Source: Zhengitettix transpicula
Taxonomy: Eukaryota; Arthropoda; Insecta; Orthoptera; Tetrigidae
Assembly: GCA_037074705.1 (NCBI GenBank)
Contig: CM073590.1
Location: forward strand, 237,758,101 to 237,822,100
Direction of reading: 5' to 3'
Length of the DNA: 64,000 nt
Positions 24,439 to 34,417 of the stretch are shown piece after piece. A program made the position numbers and the translations under genes. The notes beneath the pieces are model-generated. The model did no database searches. It was not told the DNA's origin and was given only the letters and a program-made list of their open reading frames with translations. Numbering within the stretch: position 1 is the stretch's first letter; every line of letters starts with the position of its first letter.

Positions 24439-24495
24439 AAGGGGGAAAAACCGAAGAAGAACAAGATAAAATATTAAATTTACCAGGAAACAATT

Positions 24496-24920
24496 TTTAT
24501 TTTTAGGGCAACATGCTACATGAGGGTAATCCACATTGGGCAACTCCCCTTTAATAGCATAGGAAGGGATTTGAAAGGGGGGATGTGGAAGGGTAGAGGA
24601 AGGTAGCCAAGGGTTAACTAGGGCCCCCGGGCTATAGTTTAAGGATCCTACCCGGCATTCGCCTAAAAGTAATGGAAGGAAAACCTGCATCAGGTTGGTC
24701 GGGCATTGTGTACTTGTCTCACGCCCTTCCGATAGCAGGAGAAGAGTTTTCTGCGGGGACGCAGCATTCCCTTCCCCGTACCTCGACCATTTTAGGAGGC
24801 AGCTGACTGACTGTTCCCATGGGAACAGCAAACAACTCTTACCGTATGCCCAAGATCTGTGACCACGGAACATACACCTCTCAAAACAGGCCGAAGTGCC
24901 TCGGCTTGTGCGGAGCTTAG
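24496..24920 (-). mobile_element. Family A SINE-like element, copy 6
   Basis: Reverse orientation from AGGGCAACATGCTACATGAG to CTCGGCTTGTGCGGAGCTTAG. It lies 60 bases downstream of the LINE relic; whether this is chance is unknown. A 146-codon minus-strand frame (24433-24873) runs through this copy and is a repeat by-product. Confidence 0.8.
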
Positions 24921-25006
24921 TTAGGAGCTAGTTAACCCTTGGCTTCCTACTTAAGTAGGTAGTTGCTACTATGTGTATAAACCTATACATAGCCTGTCTA
25001 CACCAA
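24921..25006 (-). mobile_element. Family A 3' fragment, second 3' type
   Basis: AGCTAGTTAACCCTTGGC then TGCTACTATGTGTATAAACC and CATAGCCTGTCTACACC. The last block reads on the + strand, as in copies 3 and 4, so this short piece joins a family A end in the opposite sense to copy 6. Confidence 0.5.
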
Positions 25007-25227
25007 TAACAAGGTCCACGTGATCTGTAGTGGGGCCCCTCAAAACCGGTTACCACAAGGATTATACAGCCTCAACCTGAGATACTAACGGGGCCCAGAA
25101 GTAAAACGAGAGATTTCTCATGAGTCTTGAACGAAATAAAAGGACAAATTAATGTATCCTGTTTACTGGATGCGGTTCACGAAATCCGTAAAATATTGTT
25201 TTAATTTATAAACAATGCAGTCTTTTT
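25007..25227. other. Spacer
   Basis: Mixed sequence without recognisable features. Confidence 0.3.
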
Positions 25228-25452
25228 CGGTTTAAGGAATGAATTAAATATTTTCGGGCTTCTGACCAAGTGAAAAAATATATCCGCGACGTTTCGACGA
25301 CGCTCTCTGTCAGAAGAGAAAGGCTGCATTATTTATTAATTAAACCAATATTTACGGAGCTCGAAGGCGACGACAGAGAATGGCATTGAAACGTAACGGA
25401 TTTTTCACTCGGTTGAAGGCCCGAGAATATTTTATTCATTGGTTTAATTCTC
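25228..25452. repeat. Inverted pair with CGAAACG-type motifs
   Basis: Left arm GAATTAAATATTTTCGGGCT, then AAGTGAAAAAATATATCC and GCGACGTTTCGACGACG; right arm ATTGAAACGTAACGGATTTT, then TCACTCGGTTGAAGGCCCGA and GAATATTTTATTCATTGG. The arms are imperfect reverse complements about 65 bases long. Same architecture as the other divergent pairs. Confidence 0.55.
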
Positions 25453-25659
25453 TTCCCAAGTCAATCCTTAAGTGATCTTTTACTCTTTGGCTCTAGTAAC
25501 CTGACTCGTCCCATATTTCTCTGTCCCTACAGTGTGTTTGCAAGTGTGAAACATATTAGATATTATCCACATTCAGATTACGCATTTGTTAAGTAGGACA
25601 CAACATATAACGCTTTTAGTTTAGTTAATGGTAAATGACGTCCTCCAACGTTACAGCAG

Positions 25660-26110
25660 CAGTAACACAGCTGTCTTTTTTTTAGTGGGGGGGGGGGGGC
25701 GCCAAGTGAGTTAGAGGCCCAGGGCCGTGTCTTTGTTATTCATAGGTGAACACGCAGGGCTGGCAACAGCTGTAGCGAGATAAATAATTCCCGCAAGAAA
25801 CGGAGCTGACTCGATAATTACGCATCTAACTCCGCCTCTGTCTCTCCCTCTCTCTCTCTCTCTCTCTCAATCTCCCTCCCCCAAAACGGGAACAACATTA
25901 GCGCAGTTATTTCATTAAGCACTCGGTCTCTTACTAATGGGATTTTTTTTCTCTCTCAGAGCCCACACAATACATATTTCTGAACCGCCCCCCCCCCAAC
26001 AGAATTTTCAACCACCATCAAAGTAAGTTATCCGAAATATTTGATTACATCCGACAACTCTTTTCTTTTTTATTTCAGAAAAGTTTCCTCCACCCCCCCC
26101 CCCTCTTTTT
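25660..26110. other. GC-rich island with homopolymer G/C runs and TC repeat
   Basis: Holds G(12) at about 25687-25698, a (TC)n tract (25845-25868), and C runs near 25988-25997 and 26093-26102. Between them lies apparently single-copy sequence with ACAGCTGTAGCGAGATAAAT and GATAATTACGCATC. Candidate regulatory island. Confidence 0.4.
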
Positions 26111-26934
26111 ATTTCTTTTCTTTTCTCGAAAGAACGTATTCCTTTTCCCTCTGTTTGAAGAAGACGGTTTAATCAGTCAATTTTTAAGTAACCACCCCCC
26201 CCCCCCCAATAACTTGCAAGAAAAAGACTTTTAAAATTTAGTTAAAAACGTTTTCGTCTTAGTTATATTTTCGTTTAATCTTCCGAGCGAAAACCTAAAA
26301 AAATATAATTGAAGGAATAACCTTGTTACGAATTTGCGTTTCGAGATATTCCATAACGTAATTCTGAGTTTTATACGTGAATATTGACCCCCCCCCCTTT
26401 CCGAATTGAAAGTCGATTAAGTGAAACAATCCGGCAAAAAGGGGAATTTAAAACCTCTCTACTTTAGAGGAAATTTATTTTATATATTTGCGATCATGTA
26501 TAATATAAAACATTGAGGATTATGGTAAACGTATCCAGAAATATTACGACAGATTGGATTATGTCTGTTTCGCTCTCATTGTGATTGCAAAATTAACATT
26601 ATCGATCGAGCACTCTGAAAGCTGTAAAATAAATGAGCTGTATGAGCCGAGGCCCATAAAAGAAATGAGGCAATTACGGTAATAACGGGCAAAGATATAA
26701 TAATACTCCGTAAGAAGTAACAGCCAAGGAGAATCGATAATAAACGAAAATAAAATAGAGCAAAATTGCGTTAACACGACATAAAATGAGAAACGTTGAA
26801 AATATATGGACGTCGGTATCAATTAAAAATTATTAAATAATATAATGTTCAAAAATTGACCCTGATTACAAGGGGGAAAATAATTATCTCACATTTATGA
26901 TTATTAAATTCAAGAAAAGAGAGGAAATTAACAA
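26111..26934. other. Unassigned stretch with C homopolymers
   Basis: Contains C runs near 26193-26207 and 26389-26398, otherwise AT-rich. No gene seen. Confidence 0.4.
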
Positions 26935-27000
26935 GCTCACGTCGTGTAGGTCATGAATTAAATTTATATAAAGTATCAGGATTTGAAAAAAAAATGTCTG

Positions 27001-27080
27001 ACCAGACCAGGAATCAAACGTGGGACTTTCCGATTACCGAGCGGTAGCTCTACCACCTGAGCTACCCCTCATCTATGTCC
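27001..27080 (-). other. tRNA-like sequence 1 in a foldback loop
   Basis: Minus strand reads TAGCTCAGGTGGTAGAGC (a canonical A box and D arm), then CTACCGCTCGGTAATCGG, then ACGTTTGATTCCTGG (B box with one change from GTTCGATTCC). The acceptor stem does not pair well, so this is a pseudo-tRNA or SINE head, not a tRNA gene. Confidence 0.7.
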
Positions 27081-27327
27081 CTAGTCCGATCGACATTTTT
27101 TTGCATCCTGATCCTTCAAATCAATTTAATTCATGGCCCATACGACTTGATCTTATGGAAGTTTTTCGCTATTATTTAATTGAAAAATTCTAAAACCTCT
27201 TGATCGATTTACATACAAAATCCGTTCCTCATCTGAGGACCTAACATGGGCCATGTAAGAATTTGATCTAAAAAATTGTATCAGATCTACAAATGGATAA
27301 AGAAATTTCGCATGGGATCTGGAGTCG

Positions 27328-27400
27328 ACAGGTATAGCTCACGCAGTAGAGCTTCCGCTCGGTAATTGGTAAGTCCCAGGATCTATTCCTGGTCTGGTCG
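27328..27400 (+). other. tRNA-like sequence 2 in a foldback loop
   Basis: TATAGCTCACGCAGTAGAGC, then TTCCGCTCGGTAATTGG and GGATCTATTCCTGGTCTGG. The same module as at 27001 on the other strand, more decayed in the B box. Confidence 0.6.
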
Positions 27401-27659
27401 ACATTTTACAATCGTGATACTTTAATTCAGTAATTCAACTGAAGCAGGTTCACCTATAATTTTTTTTAGATCACATTCTTTCAAGTCCAAAAGTTCGGAC
27501 CTCAGCAGATGAGGAACGGATTTTGTATGTAAATAGATCAACAGGTTTTAACATTTTTTTTTCAATTAAATAATAGAGAGAAACTTTCATCAGCTCAAGT
27601 CGTATGTGCCATGAATTAAATTTGAATTGAAGTATCAGGATGGAAAAAAATGTCGGTCG

Positions 27660-27706
27660 GACCAGGAGTAGCTCAAGTGGTAGAGCTACCGCTCGGTAAG
27701 TGGGAA
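27660..27706 (+). other. tRNA-like sequence 3, B box deleted
   Basis: GAGTAGCTCAAGTGGTAGAG followed by CTACCGCTCGGTAAGTGG; then the sequence jumps to GACATTTTTCAATCCTGAT, the unit arm. The T-arm half has been lost. Confidence 0.6.
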
Positions 27707-27740
27707 AAATCTGACATTTTTCAATCCTGATTATTTTTTA

Positions 27741-28437
27741 TTTCCACACTGAATTTTTTCTTTAAGGGTGGGGGGGGGGTTGTGAATACAGTGAGAATAG
27801 TCGGTAATATTTATGGAAATGTAGTTGTCGCCTTTTTTCCTGAATCATTATTAAGAATATTATGAATAATGTTAGTTTTTAAAAAAAATTATATATTATT
27901 TAACAAACAGATATGAAACTGGGCTGAAAAGATTTTTGGGATTCAATTCGCGAACAATCCTCATGAGCATTTGGACCTCTTAATAACATAAGGCATGGAT
28001 AGGAATAAGAAATCACCTTAAGGACCCCTTGAAATCACAAAAATTTACCATAGTTGCAAAATTAAAGAAAAATGGCAACGCAAGACGGAAAATATTCATA
28101 AACTCACGAATGGAATTAATTACTTGACTGTCGACTTTTCTGAATAGCACTGATCATTTTACATAAGGTAGGATAAGAAAACTACAGTGATTTTTTATAT
28201 TATTTTTTGTTAATTTTGGATCTGATCAGCGTAATAAACCGGTAACTAAAATCGGAGAAGTGATGAGTAATAAAAATTTCTAAATAAATTACGGAAGACG
28301 CTTATGACCTTAAAGGCAGAAAATAAGGAATAATAATAATAAAGTATGAAAATAGTGATGTTATATCCGGATGGTTCCTGATTTCTTTTCAGGTTAAAAA
28401 CTTTCCAAGGACAGCATAAGAATAGTGTTAATCATAT
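27741..28437. other. AT-rich stretch
   Basis: A nine- to ten-base G run lies near 27769-27778. Otherwise AT-rich and unassigned. Confidence 0.4.
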
Positions 28438-28441
28438 ATAT

Positions 28442-29502
28442 TGTAATGCCAATTAAACAGGCCATCAATTGTTTTTAATATAAATTAATTGTTAGCGGTA
28501 CGAATGCGTTAAGGCGACAGTGAAGGCGGGTTTTTCCTTTGTTCAACAATGGAGACCGCGCAGAGAAAACTCAGTAGGCACTTGGAGAACGGCAGTCTGC
28601 TGCGAGAAACGGAACAGTTCAAACATAAAAGTCTGATGGTCTAAAAGTCTGGAATCGGCGATTGAAAGGCGAAGGAGTCAAAAATCTGCGTACGAGATAT
28701 GAAAAAGTTAAAAGTCGACTGGGAGATATAATACAGTTCAATCCACCTACAGCAACAAACAGTATAGTTTTCAGATATAAAGTACGAATGGCGAGATCCT
28801 GTATTTCTACATGAAATACAAGCAAATATTTTACGGAGATATTTATATAATAATTTGCACACGGTGAAGCAAATGGTTGCTTCACGCTGATTGAACAATT
28901 ATCGCATAGAGGAGACCGACATCCGCTAGTTGACCAAAGGGGGCGGCTCATCCGAGGTTCCAGATAGCAGAGGACGAGTATTTTAATCGTGTGTATCAAA
29001 ATTTTGAATGAAGTGTAGAGTCAGTGTAATAAGGGCATGTTAGTGTAGTACGTTTTCAAGGTACAAGAGAGAGATCTGGTACCAGACAGACGGTCCGTGA
29101 GTAACAAAGCTTTTATACAAATTTGAAAACGATAATTAAAAAGGTAGAGTCAAATTTCGTTCAGTTTTCTTTTCACTTATTTTCGTATTGATTTAGGTTA
29201 ACTTTTTATATTAGAATTGTTAATTGTCAGGTTATACATTGATTTTGTTCTAATTATCAAACCCAGTAGTGACCCTGAGATAAGAGATTCGACGTATTTG
29301 ATTGTAATGATATAAGAACTGTATGTTCATAAATGCCACGAATTAATAAATAGAAATTTAAGTATTTGTTCTAATTGGATGGAATTCGGCGTGAAAAATA
29401 GGTCTTGTACAGTGTAAATTTATCAACAATAATAAATTTATTTTAAAGCTTAGTAAATGTTGTTAATTGATTCATTTAATTAACCCTTACTAGGTGTTTA
29501 TT

Positions 29503-29505
<3 letters not shown>
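28442..29505 (+). mobile_element. LTR-like element, copy 3 (1064 bp)
   Basis: Starts TGTAATGCCAATTAAACAGG and ends GTGTTTATTACA, flanked by ATAT on each side within TA sequence. ATCAAACCCAGT and GACCCTGAGAT (near 29258-29282) are shared with copies 1 and 2. The 126-codon minus-strand frame at 28619-28999 lies wholly inside and shows no known domain. Confidence 0.6.

Positions 29506-29538
<33 letters not shown>
29506..29538. repeat. (TA)n tract at LTR-like element edge
   Basis: About sixteen TA units following the CA terminus of copy 3. Confidence 0.8.
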
Positions 29539-29541
<3 letters not shown>

Positions 29542-29589
29542 GTTTTAAAATTATAATATGCTATATAACATTTTTTTACATAAAGAAAA

Positions 29590-30180
29590 GAAAGGCTTTG
29601 GAACTCTATTTAAGTCGTACATGGGAAACAAAGCGTGGACAGAACCTACAGGATAATCTTGAAAAACCAACCAATCGATCTGTTTAGGAATGAGAATTTC
29701 CCTACGTCTGTTTTTGAATTTAAATTTGTGATCACCGCTTCCAATGCAATTTGTTTGTTTTTTAAGATTATTCCTTATGTTTTTTCCCACCCTTTGTTTC
29801 TCGTCTATGATTTAAATAGAGCGCCAAAGCCTATATTCACTTCCTGTATGTTTGTAAAAGATTCCCACCCTAATTTCTGTACCTTATCTCTCCTTTATAG
29901 GGATCAGATTCTCGTGTTACTAATTTTCTGCTTTTCTTTGAAGTTGTTCTAGACCTTTCCCTATAAGGATCACAAAAACGTTCACCTTATACGACTAACC
30001 CCAAAATTTATAAACAAGTTCTTTTGATTTACAGCTTGTCATGTTCAATATTCTCATTAGAAAATTATAAGTTTTCCGAGACGCAGAATTTACTTGCTGT
30101 TCCCAACCTAGATTTGAGTTCAAAATGACTCCTAAATATTTTCGGCTGCTTACTTGAGGTACTTTTTCTCCCCATTTATA
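29590..30180 (-). pseudogene. LINE reverse transcriptase C-terminal region, decayed
   Basis: The minus strand from about 30180 translates to KWGEKVPQVSSRKYLGVILN, then SNLGWEQQVNSASRKTYNFL and KSKELVYKF. KYLGV and SNLGW are hallmark motifs just after the palm domain of Jockey- and CR1-type LINEs. Further on, in shifted frames, come CDPYRE, LEQLQRKA and LGWESF, in the family's usual order. At least two frameshifts and several stops show that it is dead. The 3' part (GGCTTTGG, TCTATTTAA, GAAACAAAG) occurs twice in inverted orientation, near 29595-29680 and 29750-29833, so the tail was duplicated as a palindrome. Confidence 0.8.
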
Positions 30181-30268
30181 TTACAACCCAAAATCGTATA
30201 TTAAAAAAAATAAATGGACCTAAGTCGGGAAAAAAAATACAAAGCTTATTGCAAAAATATGTATTAAG

Positions 30269-30393
30269 GTCTCAACCCCGGCCCAATTGTTTGTTGAATA
30301 ACACAATTGTGATAACAGTTAACCTGATGACGATGACGGAGCTTGCCGTCGAAACGTTGTTATACAACAAAACAATTAGCCCCGGGATTGAGA
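30269..30393. repeat. Hairpin element with CTGATGA and GAAACGTTG
   Basis: Left arm GGTCTCAACCCCGGCCCAAT and right arm GCCCCGGGATTGAGACC are imperfect complements. The inner part reads CTGATGA (30323-30329), CGAT, then the helix GACGG/CCGTC, then GAAACGTTGTTATA. The order CTGATGA, helix, GAAAC is hammerhead-like with four extra bases before the helix. Confidence 0.6.
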
Positions 30394-30464
30394 CCAGAGA
30401 ATTATTATTTTTTTATCTACAACAGGATTCACCGGGAAAGTCGTCGCTCTCTCTAATGCATTAT

Positions 30465-30662
30465 TAAGTACACGACGTTTCTTCCTCTTCCAGGACCTCT
30501 TCAGGTATGACAATATTAATAATTTTTAATTTAATATAACCGGTTTTGGGTGACAGAAGGCAAGGATTCTAAATTTTAATCTGGGATTATATATTAAAAT
30601 TATAAATATTAGCACTCCTGATGAGGTCCCGAAAGAGGTCGAAACGTCGTGAATTTAAAATA
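30465..30662. repeat. Divergent pair of hammerhead-like repeats
   Basis: Left, minus strand: ACCTGAAGAGGTCCTGG, GAAACGTCGTG. Right, plus strand: CTCCTGATGAGGTCCCGAAA, GAGGTC, GAAACGTCGTG (CTGATGA 30618-30624, GAAAC 30641-30645). The right copy has the exact CUGAUGA...GAAA core with a short, wobble-rich helix II. Confidence 0.65.
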
Positions 30663-30739
30663 TGTTTTTGAAATAAACTTTATAAATTCCCCCCCCCCAC
30701 CGAAATGGCCATTTATTTAATTATAACACATATTGTTAA

Positions 30740-31540
30740 CTGAATAAAATAGGCATGTGAGGTTTCTCGCGCCGTTTTTTCGGCATGTGTCCTCGCGTCG
30801 TGTTGTTACGAGGAACAGTTGAAAGGAACAATGATACGCACAAGCGCAGTCCACGGCCTTTCCTTTTTTATGTTTGGCGCATTTGTGTGTGTGTGTGTGT
30901 GTGCTTGTGCGTTTCGCTGACCACATTGGCGGTTTGAGTAGTTGTTTACCCGAAGTTTGCGGGGGAGGCAGATAAACGCAGCGCTTCCTCCGCGGTCGAG
31001 TTCGAGAGTTTTGAATGCAGCGGCAAGCACAGAAGCTATCGCCCACTCGTCACAAAAGCCTCTGATACCCTTTCTCTCCCAACACACGCAGGTAAACAAT
31101 ACCCCCAGCCGTCGCGGTTTGAACGGTTCTCAAAAGGAGCACAGATATAATCCCCCATTCATGAGGCCTGCACGCACGATAATATTAATTAACCTGTTTT
31201 GTAAATGTGCCTTGCTTTTGTCTTGCCGTGTCAAACGCAGAGCGAGGCTAGCGAATTACACGGTCGCGCTGCATTTGACACAACAGCGGCCACGACACGT
31301 TGCCAAATCTGATAAATTCGAGCACACGTCCCAGTGAATGTTCCACCCCCCCCCCACCCCCTATAACCCTTTCTCTCTCTCTCTCTTACTCTATTTTTAT
31401 TTTATTTTACGGACATCAAATTCAGCTACGTCTGTTGTCGATCGGAACGTTGTTTGCGTAACCCCCAGATAAAATAGGACCCCCACCCACCCTACTATCC
31501 CGCTTCCCGCAGTTTTTCCGTTGTCTATAAAGTAAACCTA
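30740..31540. other. CpG-bearing GC-rich island
   Basis: The second-longest GC-rich block of the window, with a (TG)n tract (30883-30903), a C run near 31345-31360 and a TC tract (31373-31385). A 131-codon frame on the plus strand (30942-31337) has no ATG start and no recognisable domain. A splice-donor-like CAGGTAAAC occurs near 31088. It could hold a promoter or a first exon, but nothing proves a gene. Confidence 0.4.
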
Positions 31541-33117
31541 AATTGACAAATTCCTTTGTCAAATTTTTTTTTCATGCACGGATATTACAAAACACTGTCA
31601 CTGACCTGGAGCCTCTAAAATGTAACTGAAATAAATTTCCCCAAACGGATACTAAAAGAAATACAGACTATTATTTTGGTATAGACAGAATTTAAACAGC
31701 CTCCATTCTGCGATTTTTGAATGTCCCAAGGATGAATCAAGTTAATGACCTTGTAAGCCACATGTAATGAACCCTGAAAGAAGATGGTAGAGTGCCCTAG
31801 AGTGACTCCAGATTTTTCCAGAGCTTCCTTGTAAAAGGGCTACTCCTTTCTTATATCAAACCCAACGTGGGGATCCAATTGTAATTCAAAAATAGCCGCC
31901 AAAAGTTAAATAATCATCAGGTATTACTGTAGTCTTCCATTACCGCACCAGAGGCAACATTGGATTATAGATGAGGTAAGGCAGACAGTGGTCGCCACGG
32001 CCGTCTGGTCGACTCTGCGTCCATCCTGTGTCCTCCTCTTACTCTCATCCACTCAGAATAAGTACAATAATTTACAAGAATTAAATAATGATCGTAAAAC
32101 ATTGTTACACCTTTTCTATTATTTCTTGATATCAGGTACACCCTCATTAACTTTCCAACCTATCTTTAGCCTACTATTTCCTATATTTCCCTGGAAATGA
32201 GCCCCGCTGAATCCAAACAAGAACTCTGGTTATTTTGCACCCCTTTCTATCCTTGTAATAATTCCCGACTAAATCTAAAACATTGTCATAGCCAAACGAA
32301 TGTAAAATCGTATATGTTTAAGAATTTTCAGACTGATTTGTTCTTAATTCCCGAAGACGCGGAGAAATTTCACTGATCATGACAACGTTTGTTTATATTT
32401 TCTCTCCTACTTCTCTTCTACTTTTGAGACCTTTCTTCTTCTGGAAAAAAAAATATACCTGTTATAATCGTTCATCTCTTTGAAATTATCTTAGCTTTCC
32501 AGGGCAGTTGTTGATAAAACTATAGTCTTGTTTCGCTTGAGCTGAAGGGTAATTTTGTGAAGTAAAATTGTCGAATAATACAGAGACAAGGTTAATACGA
32601 GTAGGTAGAAAATTGAAAGAAAAAATGTAGGAAAAAATAAGTCTTGTATAGCGGGAAAAAAAAGTCAGCAGCACTTTTTCCTTAAGGTTGCACAAAAGTT
32701 TGAAAAAGTCAAAGCCGAAGTTTCGTGAAATTATATACGAGTACCAATCTTATGAACGTAAAGGAAAATAGCGAACTGATGTAGAGAAATTTTCATTCCT
32801 AAATAGGGCCATTTGGCAATGAAACAACCTGGATGCAACTGTGCTAGCGGAGTATAAAACAATTAAAAAAATAAAATTATCGAATTAGAACACGGATTCA
32901 TTGCAAATATAATAAAATTTCTATTAACAAAATTGAGTGAAGTGAAGTTGAAAATAAAATAATTTTAATAAGGGTTTGGTTTTGAAATTTAGTTTAATCT
33001 CTAAAAAAAATAACAGTGACGTCAAATTCAGGGCATTGTACGACCACATTTACACTCTTATTCACATTTAATCTTTAATGAATACGAAAGATAGCCAATA
33101 CAGACAAAAAAGGGTAA
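31541..33117. other. Unassigned stretch
   Basis: Mixed sequence. Near 31861-31880 CCCAACGTGGGGATCC recalls the tRNA-Lys primer-site complement seen at other loci, without a recognisable LTR. Otherwise nothing identified. Confidence 0.35.
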
Positions 33118-33222
33118 TATAGATACCACACAACGTTTCTGGGATCCTTGTGCCTTTCGTCAGGTGCTAAGAAGGACTAGAGCGACACAACTGCATTGGT
33201 CACTTGACAGCACTCAAAAGCA
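33118..33222 (-). repeat. Hammerhead-like repeat, single copy
   Basis: Minus strand reads TTGGTGC-like tail in reverse: AGTGACCAATGCAGTTGTG, TTAGCACCTGACGAAAGG, CACAAGGATCCCAGAAACG, TTGTGTGGTATC. Core CTGACGA, partial helix GGCA/TCCC, GAAAC. It is followed at once by a CA/TA compound microsatellite. Confidence 0.65.
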
Positions 33223-33232
33223 ACGAAATCGC

Positions 33233-33234
33233 AC

Positions 33235-33306
<72 letters not shown>
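33233..33306. repeat. Compound (CA)n(TA)n microsatellite
   Basis: About 18 CA units (33233-33269) pass directly into about 19 TA units (to 33306). Confidence 0.95.
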
Positions 33307-33310
<4 letters not shown>

Positions 33311-33435
33311 GTAATTAAAAAATCCCCACGTTGGGCGCCAAAATGTAGTGAATTCATTTAAATGAATTCACTACATTTTGGCACCTCAACGTGAAGCTTA
33401 TTTTAATTAAAATCATTCATTTATCTTTAAACACT

Positions 33436-33438
<3 letters not shown>
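33307..33438. mobile_element. Short palindromic TA-embedded element
   Basis: Centre at 33359/33360 with arms of about 34 bases: CCACGTTGGGCGCCAAAATG, TAGTGAATTCATTT and its near-exact reverse complement. The left arm holds CCCCACGTTGGGCGCCA, equal to the 3' end of tRNA-Lys(CUU). It ends AAACACTACA next to a TA tract, as do the LTR-like elements. It may be a miniature inverted derivative of them. Confidence 0.6.

Positions 33439-33468
<30 letters not shown>
33439..33468. repeat. (TA)n tract
   Basis: About fifteen TA units following CACTACA. Confidence 0.85.
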
Positions 33469-33471
<3 letters not shown>

Positions 33472-33639
33472 GGACCTATTTTATGTTCATGTTGGTATAT
33501 ACTTCGCGTATTTTAAACATTTCGAAAGGAATTTCCGAATGTAATTAAATAAATCTATCTACATATTAAATACTATGGTAAAAGATTAAATTCTCTTAAC
33601 AAGTAACATCTGAGGATTTAGACGATGAAAAATCACATT

Positions 33640-34110
33640 CACGTAGTAGACATGTACAGGTAAGAATTTACGCAATTTCCGGAAGGTGTGTTTGTGAGGG
33701 TGGAAAGGGGAAGGGGGGGATGTTAGGATTGGAGAAGGCGATGCAGCAAAGAGGCTTAATTGAATAAACAGCGAGACCCGGCTCCCGTAATGACACGCAC
33801 GGCGTTCGATTAGACGAGGAATGTTTCCCTTCCATTTGCAAGGAAGGCGCAGCTGCATGACAGAGGCGCCCTTACGACGGAGAATGCCAGTTATGTGGCC
33901 GATAATCACGTGGCGAGGGAATGCTCAATTACTTGCGCACACGCGCACGCAAACACGCACGTGCGTCGAAGCCTCCTTACAACTGCGTGCGCTTCATTAA
34001 CGGGTCTCGTTACACGCTCGTAAAATGTGGCAACGCTGTGGACACGAGGGCGAGTAAAAAAAAGGGGGAAGAGGTATGCCTTTACGTAATCAAGGATTAA
34101 GTTCACCTTA
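33640..34110. other. GC-rich single-copy island
   Basis: Higher-GC sequence including a G-rich run (33703-33720) and CACGCACGTGCGTCG-type alternating purine-pyrimidine sequence near 33940-33967. No repeat or coding signature. Confidence 0.35.
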
Positions 34111-34417
34111 CACGGTGAAATGCATTTCCTTTAATGCAGAATACGTGCACAGTACCTCAAAGAATGAATTTCCTTCATAACGGTCAATCAAGAGTGCAAG
34201 GAAAGGTAATTCTGTTTTTATAGCATCATAGAAAATGCTTCAAATACAGAAAAAATATGAAAATTGATTAGTACATATATGATTCTTATATGGTTTAAAT
34301 TACATAACATAAAACGTGTGGTTTAAAAGTATATTAATGAAATAAATAGTTAAGGAAAGGTCAAAAATAAGTGATTAAATGAACCCTTTTGTCGTTCTTA
34401 CGGTTCTTACAATTTTT

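Larger units (their letters stand above)
26935..27740. repeat. Cluster of three foldback units with tRNA-like loops
   Basis: Each unit has arms of the form AGTATCAGGAT..AAAAAAATGTCG and its reverse complement, enclosing a tRNA-like sequence. The outer left arm (26935-27000) and the segment 27083-27150 are inverted copies of each other; the segment 27465-27660 is in turn an inverted copy of 27083-27240. The whole locus is therefore a set of nested inverted repeats around three tRNA-like modules (next three entries). No coding frame. Confidence 0.65.

Noticed and set aside
24433..24873. 146-codon minus-strand frame
   Set aside because: It runs through family A copy 6 and reads repeat-derived sequence.
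27001..27080. Functional tRNA gene
   Set aside because: A and B boxes are present, but the acceptor stem does not pair and the copies are decayed and repeated in foldbacks.
28619..28999. 126-codon minus-strand frame
   Set aside because: It lies wholly inside LTR-like copy 3 and shows no domain.
31080..31100. CAGGTAAAC as a real splice donor
   Set aside because: A single donor match is expected by chance in this length; no coding exon ends there.
30942..31337. 131-codon plus-strand frame in a GC-rich island
   Set aside because: It has no ATG start, no recognisable motif and a composition explained by the island.
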